DNA of 54,795 nt from an uncultured Acidiphilium sp. (GCA_902495325.1 CABUWK010000012.1:1-54795), one strand, 5' to 3'; counted from the stretch's first letter, positions 1-8,417 are shown. The notes: a model not told the origin generated them from the letters alone. Numbers and translations are program-made.

Positions 1-79
1 GACATAAGAGAGTTATTCCTTGTGTTTGTTGTTTTTTTGGTTATTTAACATTATACAAGGTTTTAACTCTCTTGTCTTT
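1..79. repeat. imperfect inverted repeat / hairpin at left edge
   Basis: The left arm (about 1-22) contains AAGAGAGTTA and CCTTG. The right arm (about 55-79) contains their reverse complements CAAGG and TAACTCTCTT, with a T-rich loop between. The element lies directly before the IS-end-like tandem repeat, and its AACTCTCTTGTC part is also the start of that repeat. It may be an end of a mobile element or a terminator-like hairpin. The window edge prevents a decision. Confidence 0.45.
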
Positions 80-174
80 TTTTCAGAGAGTGTTTACACA
101 AAATATTTTACACTATCTTTTAACTCTCTTGTCTTTTTTTCAGAGAGTGTTTACACAAAATATTTTACACTATC
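61..174. repeat. perfect 57-bp tandem duplication (61-117, 118-174)
   Basis: Two identical 57-bp units lie head to tail. Each starts TTTTAACTCTCTTGTC and ends TATTTTACACTATC. The second half of the unit (GAGAGTGTTTACAC followed by an AT-rich stretch and TTTTACACTATC) resembles, from memory, the terminal inverted repeats of IS256-family (mutator-type) insertion sequences. No transposase is present, so this is at most a remnant or a duplicated IS end. Coding sequence of the truncated gene starts immediately after the second unit. Confidence 0.6.
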
Positions 175-1029
175 AAATATATAATCAAAGATGGACAAAC
201 AGATGAAACCTTAACCGAAAGCGAAAATGCTATTACTTTTTTAGATGTTATTGCTTTACTTAAAAACAAAAACAAGTCCACATTCAATAAAATGCTTAAA
301 AATTGGACAATTTCAACTGTGGATAATGCTGGAAACATGAGCTTATATCCAATTTCAATTTTTGATGCTATACAAGGTTTTGTCGAGTTTGGCGAAAAAC
401 AACAACCTTGCTATTTGTTCAATGGGCAGTGGTATGTCTTTGATTCAAAATTTAGTGATATTTTAGATGTCGAATTTAAAGAGCTATTCAATCAACAATT
501 GGGAAAGCGCAATACTTATACTTCAAACTTCGGTCTAATAAGAGATTTTTCTACGGAAGAGGACTATAATAATGCAATAAAAGGAGAAGAAAAGTATATT
601 GTGGCTCACACCGCTCTGATTAACAACGTAGAGATTGCGGACATAATAATTTTTAGCGATGACCAAATTTTCTTGATGCACAACAAAGACTCGTTTAATG
701 GAACAGGAGCAAGAGATGTATCTAATCAAGTCATTACATCCGCATCCTATCTGCAACAAATGCTTGCATCTGCAAACAGAGATGATTTTTTAGAAAAATA
801 TTATGCAACGATTGAATCAAAATATAAGAATGGCATAAAAATACCCATCGATAAGACCGAATTTAAAGAATACTTTCAAGGAAGTCATAAAATTCATTAT
901 TTAATCGGCTATCTAAAAGACTTTGGCGAAGATAGTCGTTCTACATATGCAAAATACCTGACCGTAGAAGTAATTAAAAAGTTATTAGCTAAAGGATTTG
1001 ATTGTACACCATTGCTTATTGGAAAATAA
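175..1029 (+). pseudogene. 5'-truncated gene resembling DUF6119/TIGR04141 family protein
   Basis: The reading frame is open from 124 to 1029. The ATG at 292 has no ribosome binding site, and the frame continues upstream with protein-like sequence to about 175, where the 57-bp repeats begin. I therefore read this as a gene whose 5' part was lost by an insertion or rearrangement. About 285 residues remain. The segments YLFNGQWYVFD, EEDYNNAI and the later DVSNQVITSASYL stretch resemble the C-terminal half of the sporadically distributed TIGR04141/DUF6119 family, normally about 500-600 residues and often found near restriction or other defence genes. That match is from memory and is not certain. 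AT-rich composition, unlike every other gene here, suggests horizontal transfer. A hairpin at 1057-1086 may end its transcript. Confidence 0.5.
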
Positions 1030-1056
1030 TTATTCTTAATTTAATACATAAACGAA

Positions 1057-1086
1057 AAGGCGGTAGAATCAACGTTCTATCGCCTT
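1057..1086. terminator. hairpin after truncated gene
   Basis: AAGGCGGTAGAA pairs with TTCTATCGCCTT (one G-T pair) around a short loop, 28 nt after the stop at 1029. It is followed by AT-rich sequence without a long T-run, so termination is plausible but not certain. It also marks the right limit of the AT-rich segment. Confidence 0.55.
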
Positions 1087-1219
1087 AAATCGATATTATT
1101 TAGTTTTCTTTACAAACTTTCCGTTTTGACGGGGTTTCGTAAGCCAATCGTAAGAAATTTTCTTTTCCGCGACTTTTGTCTTAACGATTATCCCGGCAAC
1201 GCCTTTTACACAAATGAAA

Positions 1220-1246
1220 AGGAACCACGGGTGCGACCGCGGTTCC
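1220..1246 (-). terminator. ssrA terminator
   Basis: Just 3' of the tmRNA end (minus strand), GGAACCGCGG pairs with CCGTGGTTCC and is followed by TTTTCATTT. Position and structure fit an intrinsic terminator for ssrA. Confidence 0.7.
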
Positions 1247-1249
1247 CAT

Positions 1250-1610
1250 TGGTGGACGTGAGGAGAGTCGAACTCCTGTGTTGAACGCAAATCGAAGGGA
1301 TTTCTACATACTTAGCTTGAACTTTTTATCTCCTGAAAGCACAATCTGCAAGCCGACAATACTTTCCGTACGTATACTGAGTGCCGAAGGGGCGCCGCAA
1401 CGAAAACGCCCGAACCGTAGCCCGTCTGAAATGATGCCGCACACGCGGACCGACGGGAAAACCCGCGGGCGACACCGCCGCTAATTAAGCAGCGAAAGCA
1501 AGACTGTTGTTGTCTGCAGATAAATTTAGATTTGCCGTTTTTATCGTAGCACGGCGCTACGGTATGCTTATGCCCTCCCCTTTCCGCTCAGTCGAATCCG
1601 GAACACGCCC
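1250..1610 (-). ncRNA. ssrA: transfer-messenger RNA (tmRNA)
   Basis: The 5' end (1610 downward) reads GGGCGTG followed by the conserved GGATTCGACT. The 3' end is a T-arm (GGAGTTCGACTCTCC) followed by CACGTCC-A-CCA, which closes a 7-bp acceptor stem with GGGCGTG and encodes its CCA. The length is 361 nt, normal for one-piece tmRNA. An internal tag reading frame occupies 1485-1517. Its partner smpB lies at 4395-4844 on the same strand, with rnr beyond it. A short perfect inverted repeat (CGCCTTT/AAAGGCG) sits just upstream of the 5' end, in the presumed precursor. The 3' end faces the AT-rich island at 1-1086, as expected for an integrated element using the ssrA 3' end. Confidence 0.96.
1485..1517 (-). 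CDS. tmRNA proteolysis tag reading frame
   Basis: The resume codon GCA at 1517-1515 is followed by GAC AAC AAC AGT CTT GCT TTC GCT GCT TAA, giving the tag ADNNSLAFAA. The hydrophobic Ala-Phe-Ala-Ala end fits the C-terminal degron recognised by ClpXP-type proteases. The tag is decoded only within tmRNA on stalled ribosomes. Confidence 0.93.
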   Translation of the reverse strand, partial: ADNNSLAFAA

Positions 1611-1690
1611 GAAATTCGCCTTTTTAAAGGCGAGATATTATTGTTTGAGGAAAAAAGTTTTCTCCCCGCTTTCGCCCGGGATACCCGGAA

Positions 1691-1722
1691 CCGCATCCGT
1701 CCGACAGACGGTTAAAATGCGG
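1691..1722. other. two-tier hairpin overlapping the yfhO stop
   Basis: CCGCAT pairs with ATGCGG, and inside it CCGTC pairs with GACGG. The stop codon of the upstream minus-strand gene lies within it. There is no T-run, so it is not a canonical terminator. It may protect or process the mRNA 3' end before ssrA. Confidence 0.4.
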
Positions 1723-4384
1723 AAAAAAGGAAAATTGCTAGGGGAAAAATATAGAGAAGAAGAAAAGCGCACGCCCCCGCGCCATAACAACCGTACAGGC
1801 AAATGCGGGAGACCTTCTCCCTATAACCGCTTTCGTTCCTATTATACATTATTTTCTTTCCGAAAGCAAGAAAAACGATCCATAAAATCACACCGATAAC
1901 GGAAATAGTGATTCCGATCGCAAATCCTTGCGGAAGAAACGACAGAGAAACCGTATTTTCGCCCTCGGAAAGCGGAACCGCGATCATATCTCCGAGCACC
2001 CGTTTCGCCTCGACTTTCTTGCCGTTCACTTTAGCCGTATATCCCTTGTCATACGGAACGGAAAGCAGAAGATATTCGTTTACTCCCGCCGTGATCTTCC
2101 CTTCGATTTTATTTGCGTTCACCTTACAATGTGCGGCTATCGCTTCGTTAACGAATGATTTTAACACTTCGTCTTTCTCGCCGAACACCGAGAAAGACGC
2201 TCCGTAAAACTCTTTCAGAACAGTGATTTCCACGGTGATCCTTCTATTTTCAAACGTGCCGAGGTACAAAAATCCGTTTCTGCTTTGCGTCGGATAAGAA
2301 GACGTTACCGTAAGTCCGTTCACCCGGACGGAAAACGAATCGTTGATATGCTGTTTCAGCGCCGTGGTATAAAGATCGAAGCAATCGAAATAAAGGCGTT
2401 GCTTCCCCGTGACCTGCACGGTATAAAGGATTTTTCCCCGCGAGGAAAGGTCAGAAAAGCGATATACGCCGTCCGCTTTCACGGCAGTCATCCCGGAAAC
2501 GTCGGCTTCTTCGAACGGATAGATCTCGATCAGATCTTCTTTTCCGCCGACGGCTTTGAAAACCGATTGCACGATCTCCGCACGTTCCCCCGAAAGATCG
2601 GCAGACAACCCCTCTTCCGGAACGGCGATCCCGAGAGGCAGCGAATATTCGTTCCGGCTGATATGCCAATTCGCAGCCGAGTAAACCGCCGAAGAAGACG
2701 AACCGCTTCCCGCAACGTATTTCTGACAAAGAAGCGCATCGGTAAACGCCGTGCCGCCGTACTGCCCGACTTCCATCCAGTAAGACGAGTACCCGAGAGC
2801 CTTCATCATATTCATGTACCTGCCGTTTGTCAGCGAGGTATAATGCCCGAGGCTGTTATAACCGAGCGCGCCGATCGCATTGACGTCCGTCGCTTTTGTT
2901 TTCAGCCCGACCCGATAGAATTCGTCGTCATCGATTTTATCGGCAATCGTAAATCGTTCGCGATAAGAGATATCGTCGTGAGAAGCGGACTCCATATATA
3001 CGCGCGAAGAGAAGGAACATTCCCCGAACACCGCGACCAGAAGAACGATATAGACAAACGTTTTCTTTAAAAGCCCGAAGGAATACAGGATCCTTACGAC
3101 GACGGCAAACAACAAAACGACGGCATAAACGGTCAATAAGCCGTTGAACGAATCCGCGTTTCCCCATAACGATTTTACGTAACGCGTAAGAATCTGAGAA
3201 TGATTTTCAAAATAATTGTTCTGCCATAGCACGACGAAACAGCAGGCTGTCACCGCAACTCCCCCGAGAATACAGGACAAAACGACGTCTCTTTTCCCCG
3301 CGGAAACTTTACCGTCGCTTTCCTTATCGCGAGGGGAAATATTTTCTCCCGCCACGATAAGACCGAGAAAAATCGTGATGAAGGCATAGCGGGACGGAAA
3401 CGCCATATAGTTCCCCGTGTGCCACATTTTATTGACGGGTTCCAGAAAAAGAGGAATCGCCGTAAAGATCAGAAGAAGGGCATAAACCGATGAAAACGGA
3501 GACTTCTTCCTTCCGAAAAAGAACGGAAGCACAAAAGTCAGGCAGAACACCGTGGGCAAAGCCGTAGTGTAGGAAGTGATCAGATTGCTGTTTTTAAGGT
3601 TTTCGATCACAGATCCCGTTCTCGCCGAAGCCAGGTACTGTATCGCCACCGGAATATACACGACGGCAGATATCAGCATCGCAACAAATGAACCGATAAC
3701 GAACTTATAAGCAAACTTCTTATCCTTTTCCATAAACGCGGAAACACCCGCGTACAGAAGCAGAAACATCACAACCATGTAGCTGATATAAAAACTGCAC
3801 CACAGGTTCAGCGATAAAACCGCCGTATATAAGGCAAAGCTCTTCCCTTCTTTCATTCTTTCCAACCCGAACACGATCAACGGAAACAGGTACACGGAAT
3901 CAAGCCAGGAAAGGATCTGAAAATACATAAGCACGTAGCCGGAAAAGGAATACAGGACGGAAAGCGCAAGGTTTAACAGAAAATTCTTTTCTCCGAATTT
4001 ATGCTCGAAAAACACGAAGGAAAACCCGCCCGCAAGGATCATTTTCAGCATAACGAGAACGTTTACGAAAAGGCTCATGTTTTCCTTTTCGACGAACGCG
4101 ACAAGAATATCGAGGGGGCTTGAAACGTAGAACATATAAACGCCGTAAAAATTCATGCCGCCCGCATTTTCATAGCTGATAAAAAACGACGATTTTCCGT
4201 CGAAAACATCTTTCAGATTGCACAGAATCGGAATCACCTGCTGATTCATATCGCACCAGCTGATCGATTTCGACCCGAAGGGATAAAGGTCACCCCGCTT
4301 TGCGACAAACAGAAAAACAAGAAACACGCTAAGCGGCGCGGCAAAATACCGCGCGACTTTTCTAAAGATCCCCGTACCGCTCAT
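1712..4384 (-). CDS. YfhO family multi-pass membrane protein
   Basis: An 890-residue integral membrane protein with many hydrophobic helices through roughly the first 460 residues. A large extracytoplasmic region follows (about 470-820), then a final helix (IAIGITISVIGVILWIVFLAF type) near 835-860 and another at the extreme C-terminus. The N-terminal segment with GDLYPFGSKS and YENAGGMNFYG, and the C-terminal beta-rich part with VNGKKV and GENTVSLSF, are typical of the bacterial YfhO family (PF09586). B. subtilis YfhO is linked to glycosylation of cell-surface polymers; the substrate here is unknown. It begins 10 nt after the smpB stop, so it is probably cotranscribed with rnr-smpB, although no functional link to trans-translation is known. 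Confidence 0.85.
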   Translation of the reverse strand: MSGTGIFRKVARYFAAPLSVFLVFLFVAKRGDLYPFGSKSISWCDMNQQVIPILCNLKDVFDGKSSFFISYENAGGMNFYGVYMFYVSSPLDILVAFVEKENMSLFVNVLVMLKMILAGGFSFVFFEHKFGEKNFLLNLALSVLYSFSGYVLMYFQILSWLDSVYLFPLIVFGLERMKEGKSFALYTAVLSLNLWCSFYISYMVVMFLLLYAGVSAFMEKDKKFAYKFVIGSFVAMLISAVVYIPVAIQYLASARTGSVIENLKNSNLITSYTTALPTVFCLTFVLPFFFGRKKSPFSSVYALLLIFTAIPLFLEPVNKMWHTGNYMAFPSRYAFITIFLGLIVAGENISPRDKESDGKVSAGKRDVVLSCILGGVAVTACCFVVLWQNNYFENHSQILTRYVKSLWGNADSFNGLLTVYAVVLLFAVVVRILYSFGLLKKTFVYIVLLVAVFGECSFSSRVYMESASHDDISYRERFTIADKIDDDEFYRVGLKTKATDVNAIGALGYNSLGHYTSLTNGRYMNMMKALGYSSYWMEVGQYGGTAFTDALLCQKYVAGSGSSSSAVYSAANWHISRNEYSLPLGIAVPEEGLSADLSGERAEIVQSVFKAVGGKEDLIEIYPFEEADVSGMTAVKADGVYRFSDLSSRGKILYTVQVTGKQRLYFDCFDLYTTALKQHINDSFSVRVNGLTVTSSYPTQSRNGFLYLGTFENRRITVEITVLKEFYGASFSVFGEKDEVLKSFVNEAIAAHCKVNANKIEGKITAGVNEYLLLSVPYDKGYTAKVNGKKVEAKRVLGDMIAVPLSEGENTVSLSFLPQGFAIGITISVIGVILWIVFLAFGKKIMYNRNESGYREKVSRICLYGCYGAGACAFLLLYIFPLAIFLFSAF

Positions 4385-4394
4385 TTCCCCTCCC

Positions 4395-4844
4395 TCACCG
4401 GTAATTTTTCAGTTCCCTTGTCGCCGAACGATCGAGATCTTTTTCTTTCAGCGACTGCTTTTTATCGTAAGTGTGTTTTCCTTTGCAAAGCCCGAGTTCG
4501 GCTTTGATCAGAGCCTGTTTATAATAAAGTTTCAGCGGAACGACCGTATAGCCTTTTTCCTGCATTTTTCCGAGCAGTTTCGTGATCTCGCTCTTGTGCA
4601 GAAGAAGACGTCTGTCCCGGCGGCTGTCCTTCACGTTGAAACTGCCGCCCTTGTCGTAAACGGCGATATGCATTCCTTTGATCCACATTTCGCCGCGGAA
4701 AACGGAACAATATGCGTCCTTTAAACTGACGTTTCCCGCGCGGATCGATTTGACCTCCCCGCCGTCGAGAGAAATACCTGCTTCGAACTTATCTTCCACG
4801 AAATACTCAAAGTACGCTTCTCTGTTTTCTGCGATGACCTTCAT
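4395..4844 (-). CDS. smpB: SsrA-binding protein SmpB
   Basis: 149 residues, the usual SmpB length. It carries the family's beta-barrel signatures (NREAYFEYFVEDKFEAGISL, GGEVKSIRAGNVSLKDAYC) and KLYYKQALIKAELGLCKGK, and ends in the basic tail SLKEKDLDRSATRELKNYR that enters the ribosomal mRNA channel. SmpB binds the tRNA-like domain of tmRNA and delivers it to stalled ribosomes. The start overlaps the 3' end of rnr by 38 nt, implying translational coupling. ssrA itself is 2.8 kb downstream on the same strand, separated only by the YfhO gene. Confidence 0.97.
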   Translation of the reverse strand: MKVIAENREAYFEYFVEDKFEAGISLDGGEVKSIRAGNVSLKDAYCSVFRGEMWIKGMHIAVYDKGGSFNVKDSRRDRRLLLHKSEITKLLGKMQEKGYTVVPLKLYYKQALIKAELGLCKGKHTYDKKQSLKEKDLDRSATRELKNYR

Positions 4845-6960
4845 GTTTCTCTCCCTTTTCCTGTGTTTTTGACAAAATGATAAAATCCACCCGCCGCGTA
4901 GCGATATCCGCTCCGAGCACGCCGATCCTCACCTTCTCGCCGAGGCGGAAACTGTGCTTTCCGGAAGACAACGTAAACGTTTTCTCGTCGAATTTATAAT
5001 TACCGCGGGGCAGATTTTCAAGCCCGGTGAAGCCTTCCACGGTGTTGTCGAGTTCACAAAAAACGCCGAAAGACGTAACGCCGCTGATCACCGCATCGAA
5101 TTCCATACCGGCTTTATCCTTCATATAAATCGCCTTGTAAAGATCGTCCACCGCGCGTTCCGCCTCATCCGCAGCGCGTTCCTTTTCGGAAGACTGCAAT
5201 GCGCTTTTTTCGCACAAAACCCCGTATAAGTCGTTTATCTGCCCGATTTCTCCGTCAAGCAGAGCCTTGATCACACGGTGCACCATAAGATCTGGATACC
5301 TTCTGATCGGTGACGTGAAATGACAGTAACATTCACTTGACAAGCCGAAATGCCCGAGGTTTTCCGTCGTGTATTTCGCCTTCTGCATCGAACGGAGCAT
5401 CACTTTGTTGATCACGGGAAAAGCAGGCGTGTCTTTCGTTTTATCCAGCACCGCAGAAAAATCGGAAGGGCGGCAATTCTCCGCCTTCCATCTGACGTTC
5501 ACGCCGAGAAGACGAAGAAAATCGATAAACGACTGCGCCTTTTCCGGCAACGGCTTTTCATGCACGCGATAAACAAACGGCACTTCGAGAAAACAGGCAT
5601 ATTCCGCAACCGCTTCGTTTGCCGCCACCATAAACTCCTCTATGATCTTATATGCGTCCGGCGCGGTACGGCGGGAAATGGAAATATTCCCGTTTTCTTC
5701 CGAAATCTCCGCTTCCTTTACGTCGAGATTCACGCTTCCGCGGCGGTCTCTTCTTGCGGTCAGAATTTCCTGCAATTCCTTCATGAGGAAGATCTTCTCT
5801 TTCATATCGGGATAGCGGGCAAGATACGTTTCGTCCCCGTCCAACATGCCCTGCACTTCGTTATAGGTCATGCGGTGCGCGGAACGAATCGCAGACTTCG
5901 CGATTTTTTTATCTACGATCTCCCCCTTTTCGTCGATCTCCATGATACAGGAAAGGGTAAGCCTTGTCACGCCCTCGTTTAAAGAGCAGATCCCGTTGGA
6001 AAGTTCTTCGGGGAGCATCGGGATCACGCGGTCGGGGAAATACACGCTGGTGGCGCGATCGAAAGCTTCTTTATCGATAGCTCCGCCGACCTTCACATAG
6101 TGCGATACGTCCGCAATGTGCACGCCGAGCATATAATGCCCGCTCTTCGTTTTTTCGACGTCCACGGCGTCGTCAAAGTCACGCGAGTGATCGCCGTCGA
6201 TCGTTACGATTTTTCTCTCCCGAAGATCAAGCCTGCCTATAAGTTCGTTATCGCTCACTTCCTGCGGTATTTTCGCAACTTCCGCCATTGTTTTCGGTAA
6301 GAACGCCGCCCGATATCCGTATCCTTTGATCAGCGAATTTTCTTCTGCTTTCAGATCGTTGCTTCTGCCGATAATCTCCTTTATTTCCCCTTGCGGATTA
6401 TCGTGCGCGGGGAAACAGGTGATCTCGGCATACACTTTATCCCCGTTCTCGGCATGAAGAGAGTGCCTGAACGGAATACAGATATCCACGAAATAGTTTT
6501 TATCGTCCGGTCTTACGTATCCGAAGGTTTTCGCCCGGTAATAGGTTCCGCAAAGGGTCGTGACCCCTCGCGAAAGAACCTGCACCACTTCCGCCTCGTC
6601 GTTCGAACCCCTTTGAGAGGGAACTTTGCGCGCCAGCACAACGTCTTTATGGAGCGCGCCGTGAAGATTCCTGTTCGGAAGAAAACAATCGCCTACCGAA
6701 GGATCTTCTGCGATCAGAAAGGCAAAACCCCTTTCGTTGCCGCGAAGGACACCTTTGATCAGCCCCGCGTCTTTTGCGGAAAAGATCGCCCCTTTTTCGA
6801 TGACGATTTCGCCCTCTTTTTCAAGCCGTTTCAGGATATCGCCTACCGCTTCCTTTTCGAACGCCGATTTTGCATTCGTATAAGAAAACACGGCTTTTTT
6901 CCCTTTTCCGGATAATATTCCGTCGTTAAATTTTTCTTTCAGTTCCGTATATAAATTCAT
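4807..6960 (-). CDS. rnr: ribonuclease R (RNB-family 3'-5' exoribonuclease)
   Basis: 717 residues. An N-terminal winged-helix and cold-shock/OB region (about 1-195) is followed by the RNB catalytic domain (about 200-545) with the metal-binding stretch IDGDHSRDFDDAVDV, then a C-terminal S1 RNA-binding domain (about 610-700, starting GMEFDAVISGVTSFGVF). It degrades structured RNA, including nonstop mRNAs released by trans-translation, which fits its overlap with smpB. The tail after S1 is short compared with the lysine-rich tail of the E. coli enzyme. The upstream gene secG is separated by a terminator-like hairpin at 7047-7079, so rnr probably has its own promoter, which I could not identify. 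Confidence 0.95.
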   Translation of the reverse strand: MNLYTELKEKFNDGILSGKGKKAVFSYTNAKSAFEKEAVGDILKRLEKEGEIVIEKGAIFSAKDAGLIKGVLRGNERGFAFLIAEDPSVGDCFLPNRNLHGALHKDVVLARKVPSQRGSNDEAEVVQVLSRGVTTLCGTYYRAKTFGYVRPDDKNYFVDICIPFRHSLHAENGDKVYAEITCFPAHDNPQGEIKEIIGRSNDLKAEENSLIKGYGYRAAFLPKTMAEVAKIPQEVSDNELIGRLDLRERKIVTIDGDHSRDFDDAVDVEKTKSGHYMLGVHIADVSHYVKVGGAIDKEAFDRATSVYFPDRVIPMLPEELSNGICSLNEGVTRLTLSCIMEIDEKGEIVDKKIAKSAIRSAHRMTYNEVQGMLDGDETYLARYPDMKEKIFLMKELQEILTARRDRRGSVNLDVKEAEISEENGNISISRRTAPDAYKIIEEFMVAANEAVAEYACFLEVPFVYRVHEKPLPEKAQSFIDFLRLLGVNVRWKAENCRPSDFSAVLDKTKDTPAFPVINKVMLRSMQKAKYTTENLGHFGLSSECYCHFTSPIRRYPDLMVHRVIKALLDGEIGQINDLYGVLCEKSALQSSEKERAADEAERAVDDLYKAIYMKDKAGMEFDAVISGVTSFGVFCELDNTVEGFTGLENLPRGNYKFDEKTFTLSSGKHSFRLGEKVRIGVLGADIATRRVDFIILSKTQEKGEKHEGHRRKQRSVL

Positions 6961-7046
6961 TCTTTGTTCCGTACCCGTTTATGTCGTCAGTCGGGAGAGA
7001 TCCGAAACCCGATACGGTTCCGGTCTTTTTCGGCTGAAAATAGAAA

Positions 7047-7079
7047 AGAGGAGAACCGGATTTGCGCCGAGTCTCCTCT
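7047..7079 (-). terminator. terminator after secG
   Basis: On the minus strand AGAGGAGA pairs with TCTCCTCT and is followed by TTTCTATTTT, between the secG stop and the rnr start. Confidence 0.75.
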
Positions 7080-7107
7080 TCACGGGGATAACCCCCGCAC
7101 GTTTATT

Positions 7108-7398
7108 TCAGAAATTGCCCGAACGGAAAAGAACCGCACAGAACGCGCACATGAATACAGCGAGAACGATCATCGAGATGATCGTAAGTTTTCTCAACTT
7201 GCTTTCAAGTGTTTTGCCTTTATTCTTTCCGTAGAAAGTTTCCTGCTGACCGCCGAGAGCGCTGATACCGTTGGAATTGCTCGGCTGGATCATGATAACG
7301 ATTATAAGGAAAAGAGCCAGAAGCGCGGCGATCACCACGAGGGGGATGCAGATCGCTTCCATTACGACCCAGTTCATTGCCAAAAGATTATTAAGCAT
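7108..7398 (-). CDS. secG: preprotein translocase subunit SecG
   Basis: 96 residues with two transmembrane helices (about 12-37 and 69-90) separated by a cytoplasmic loop containing SNSNGISALGGQQETFYGKNKG. The loop's Gly-rich GISALGG..T.FGK-like pattern is the SecG signature. SecG forms the Sec channel with SecY, which is encoded at 21446-22795. In many Bacillota secG directly precedes rnr and smpB, and the same order is kept here. A clear sigma-A promoter lies at 7437-7465. Confidence 0.93.
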   Translation of the reverse strand: MLNNLLAMNWVVMEAICIPLVVIAALLALFLIIVIMIQPSNSNGISALGGQQETFYGKNKGKTLESKLRKLTIISMIVLAVFMCAFCAVLFRSGNF

Positions 7399-7436
7399 AA
7401 ACCCGTTTCTCCGTATTTGAGATTTTATCTTTGTTT

Positions 7437-7465
7437 ATTATAACACATTATTTCCCGCTTGACAA
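7437..7465 (-). promoter_or_regulatory. sigma-A-type promoter of secG
   Basis: On the minus strand, -35 TTGTCA (7465-7460), a 17-nt spacer, and -10 TATAAT (7442-7437). The secG start is about 40 nt downstream. Confidence 0.85.
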
Positions 7466-7538
7466 GCGTTTTCGGTAAATGTCCGAAAAACTTTCACAAA
7501 AAAGAGGAAAATTTTTCCCTTCGCGGGAAGATAAGAAC

Positions 7539-8417
7539 TTAATCGAGAAGATCTTTCATCGCTTTCGCGTCCTGAGAAGTTTCTTCCACGTCCTCAAGCT
7601 TGTTTGCTTTTTTTACTTTCACGTCGGAAAGTTTGAAATCTTTATAGACAAGGCTACCGTCCGACGTTTCCATTTTGACCTTTACGAGAAGTTTCAGCAT
7701 GTTATTGGAGATCACGATCGCCTTACCTTCCGGGGTCTGCACTTCGCTGCCGATCTTCGGCATCAGACGGAACGTTTCGCTGTAATGCGCGTTTTCGTAT
7801 TCGAGACAACACATCAGTCTGCCGCAAAGCCCGCTGATTTTCGTCGGGTTCAGGGAAAGCCCCTGCGTTTTCGCCATTTTTATGGTGACTTTACGGAAAT
7901 CGGGCAGACAGCTCGCGCAACAGCAAACCCTTCCGCAGGGAGCGATGCCGCCCAAAATCCTCGCTTCGTCGCGGATGCCGACCTGCCTTAATTCGATGCG
8001 GATATGGAAAGCCGTAGCAAGATCGCGTACGAGTTCGCGGAAGTCGATTCTTCCCGCCGCAGTGAAATAGAAAATGATCTTGCTGTTGTCGAAAGTAAAT
8101 TCGGCGTCGATCAGTTTCATCTTCAGTCCGCGCGCTTCGATTTTTTCCGCCGCGATCCTCATCGCCGCGGGAACTTTATCCTCGTTCCGCTTTACTTTCG
8201 CTTCGTCTTCCGCGGTCGCCCGTCTCGTGATCGGTTTCAGCGGCTGAACGATCTTATCGTCCGCTTCTTCCTTGGGTTCCATCACGACCTTGCCGTATTC
8301 TACCCCTCTCGCCGTTTCGACGATCACGCCGCTTCCCTTTTCGTAATTTTCTTCTCCCGGATCGAAATAATATATTTTACCGGTATGTTTGAACTTTATG
8401 CCTACGACTTTTGCCAT
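7539..8417 (-). CDS. ricT: PSP1/RicT (YaaT) family protein
   Basis: 292 residues with the PSP1 domain. It opens AKVVGIKFKHTGKIYYFDPG and carries the cysteine-rich core GGIAPCGRVCCCASCLPDF followed by SGLCGRLMCCLEYE. In B. subtilis RicT (YaaT) joins RicA and RicF in a cytoplasmic complex with iron-sulfur clusters that promotes RNase Y-dependent mRNA processing. The cysteines seen here match the cluster-binding part. The start overlaps holB by 16 nt, a conserved gene pairing in Bacillota. A short weak hairpin near 7515-7529 follows the stop, just before the secG promoter. Confidence 0.9.
   Translation of the reverse strand: MAKVVGIKFKHTGKIYYFDPGEENYEKGSGVIVETARGVEYGKVVMEPKEEADDKIVQPLKPITRRATAEDEAKVKRNEDKVPAAMRIAAEKIEARGLKMKLIDAEFTFDNSKIIFYFTAAGRIDFRELVRDLATAFHIRIELRQVGIRDEARILGGIAPCGRVCCCASCLPDFRKVTIKMAKTQGLSLNPTKISGLCGRLMCCLEYENAHYSETFRLMPKIGSEVQTPEGKAIVISNNMLKLLVKVKMETSDGSLVYKDFKLSDVKVKKANKLEDVEETSQDAKAMKDLLD

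Noticed and set aside
61..174. CRISPR array
   Set aside because: Only two contiguous copies with no spacer between them; this is a tandem duplication.
1278..1899. plus-strand frames of 68 and 130 codons over ssrA
   Set aside because: They lie on the antisense of tmRNA and the end of yfhO; no support as genes.
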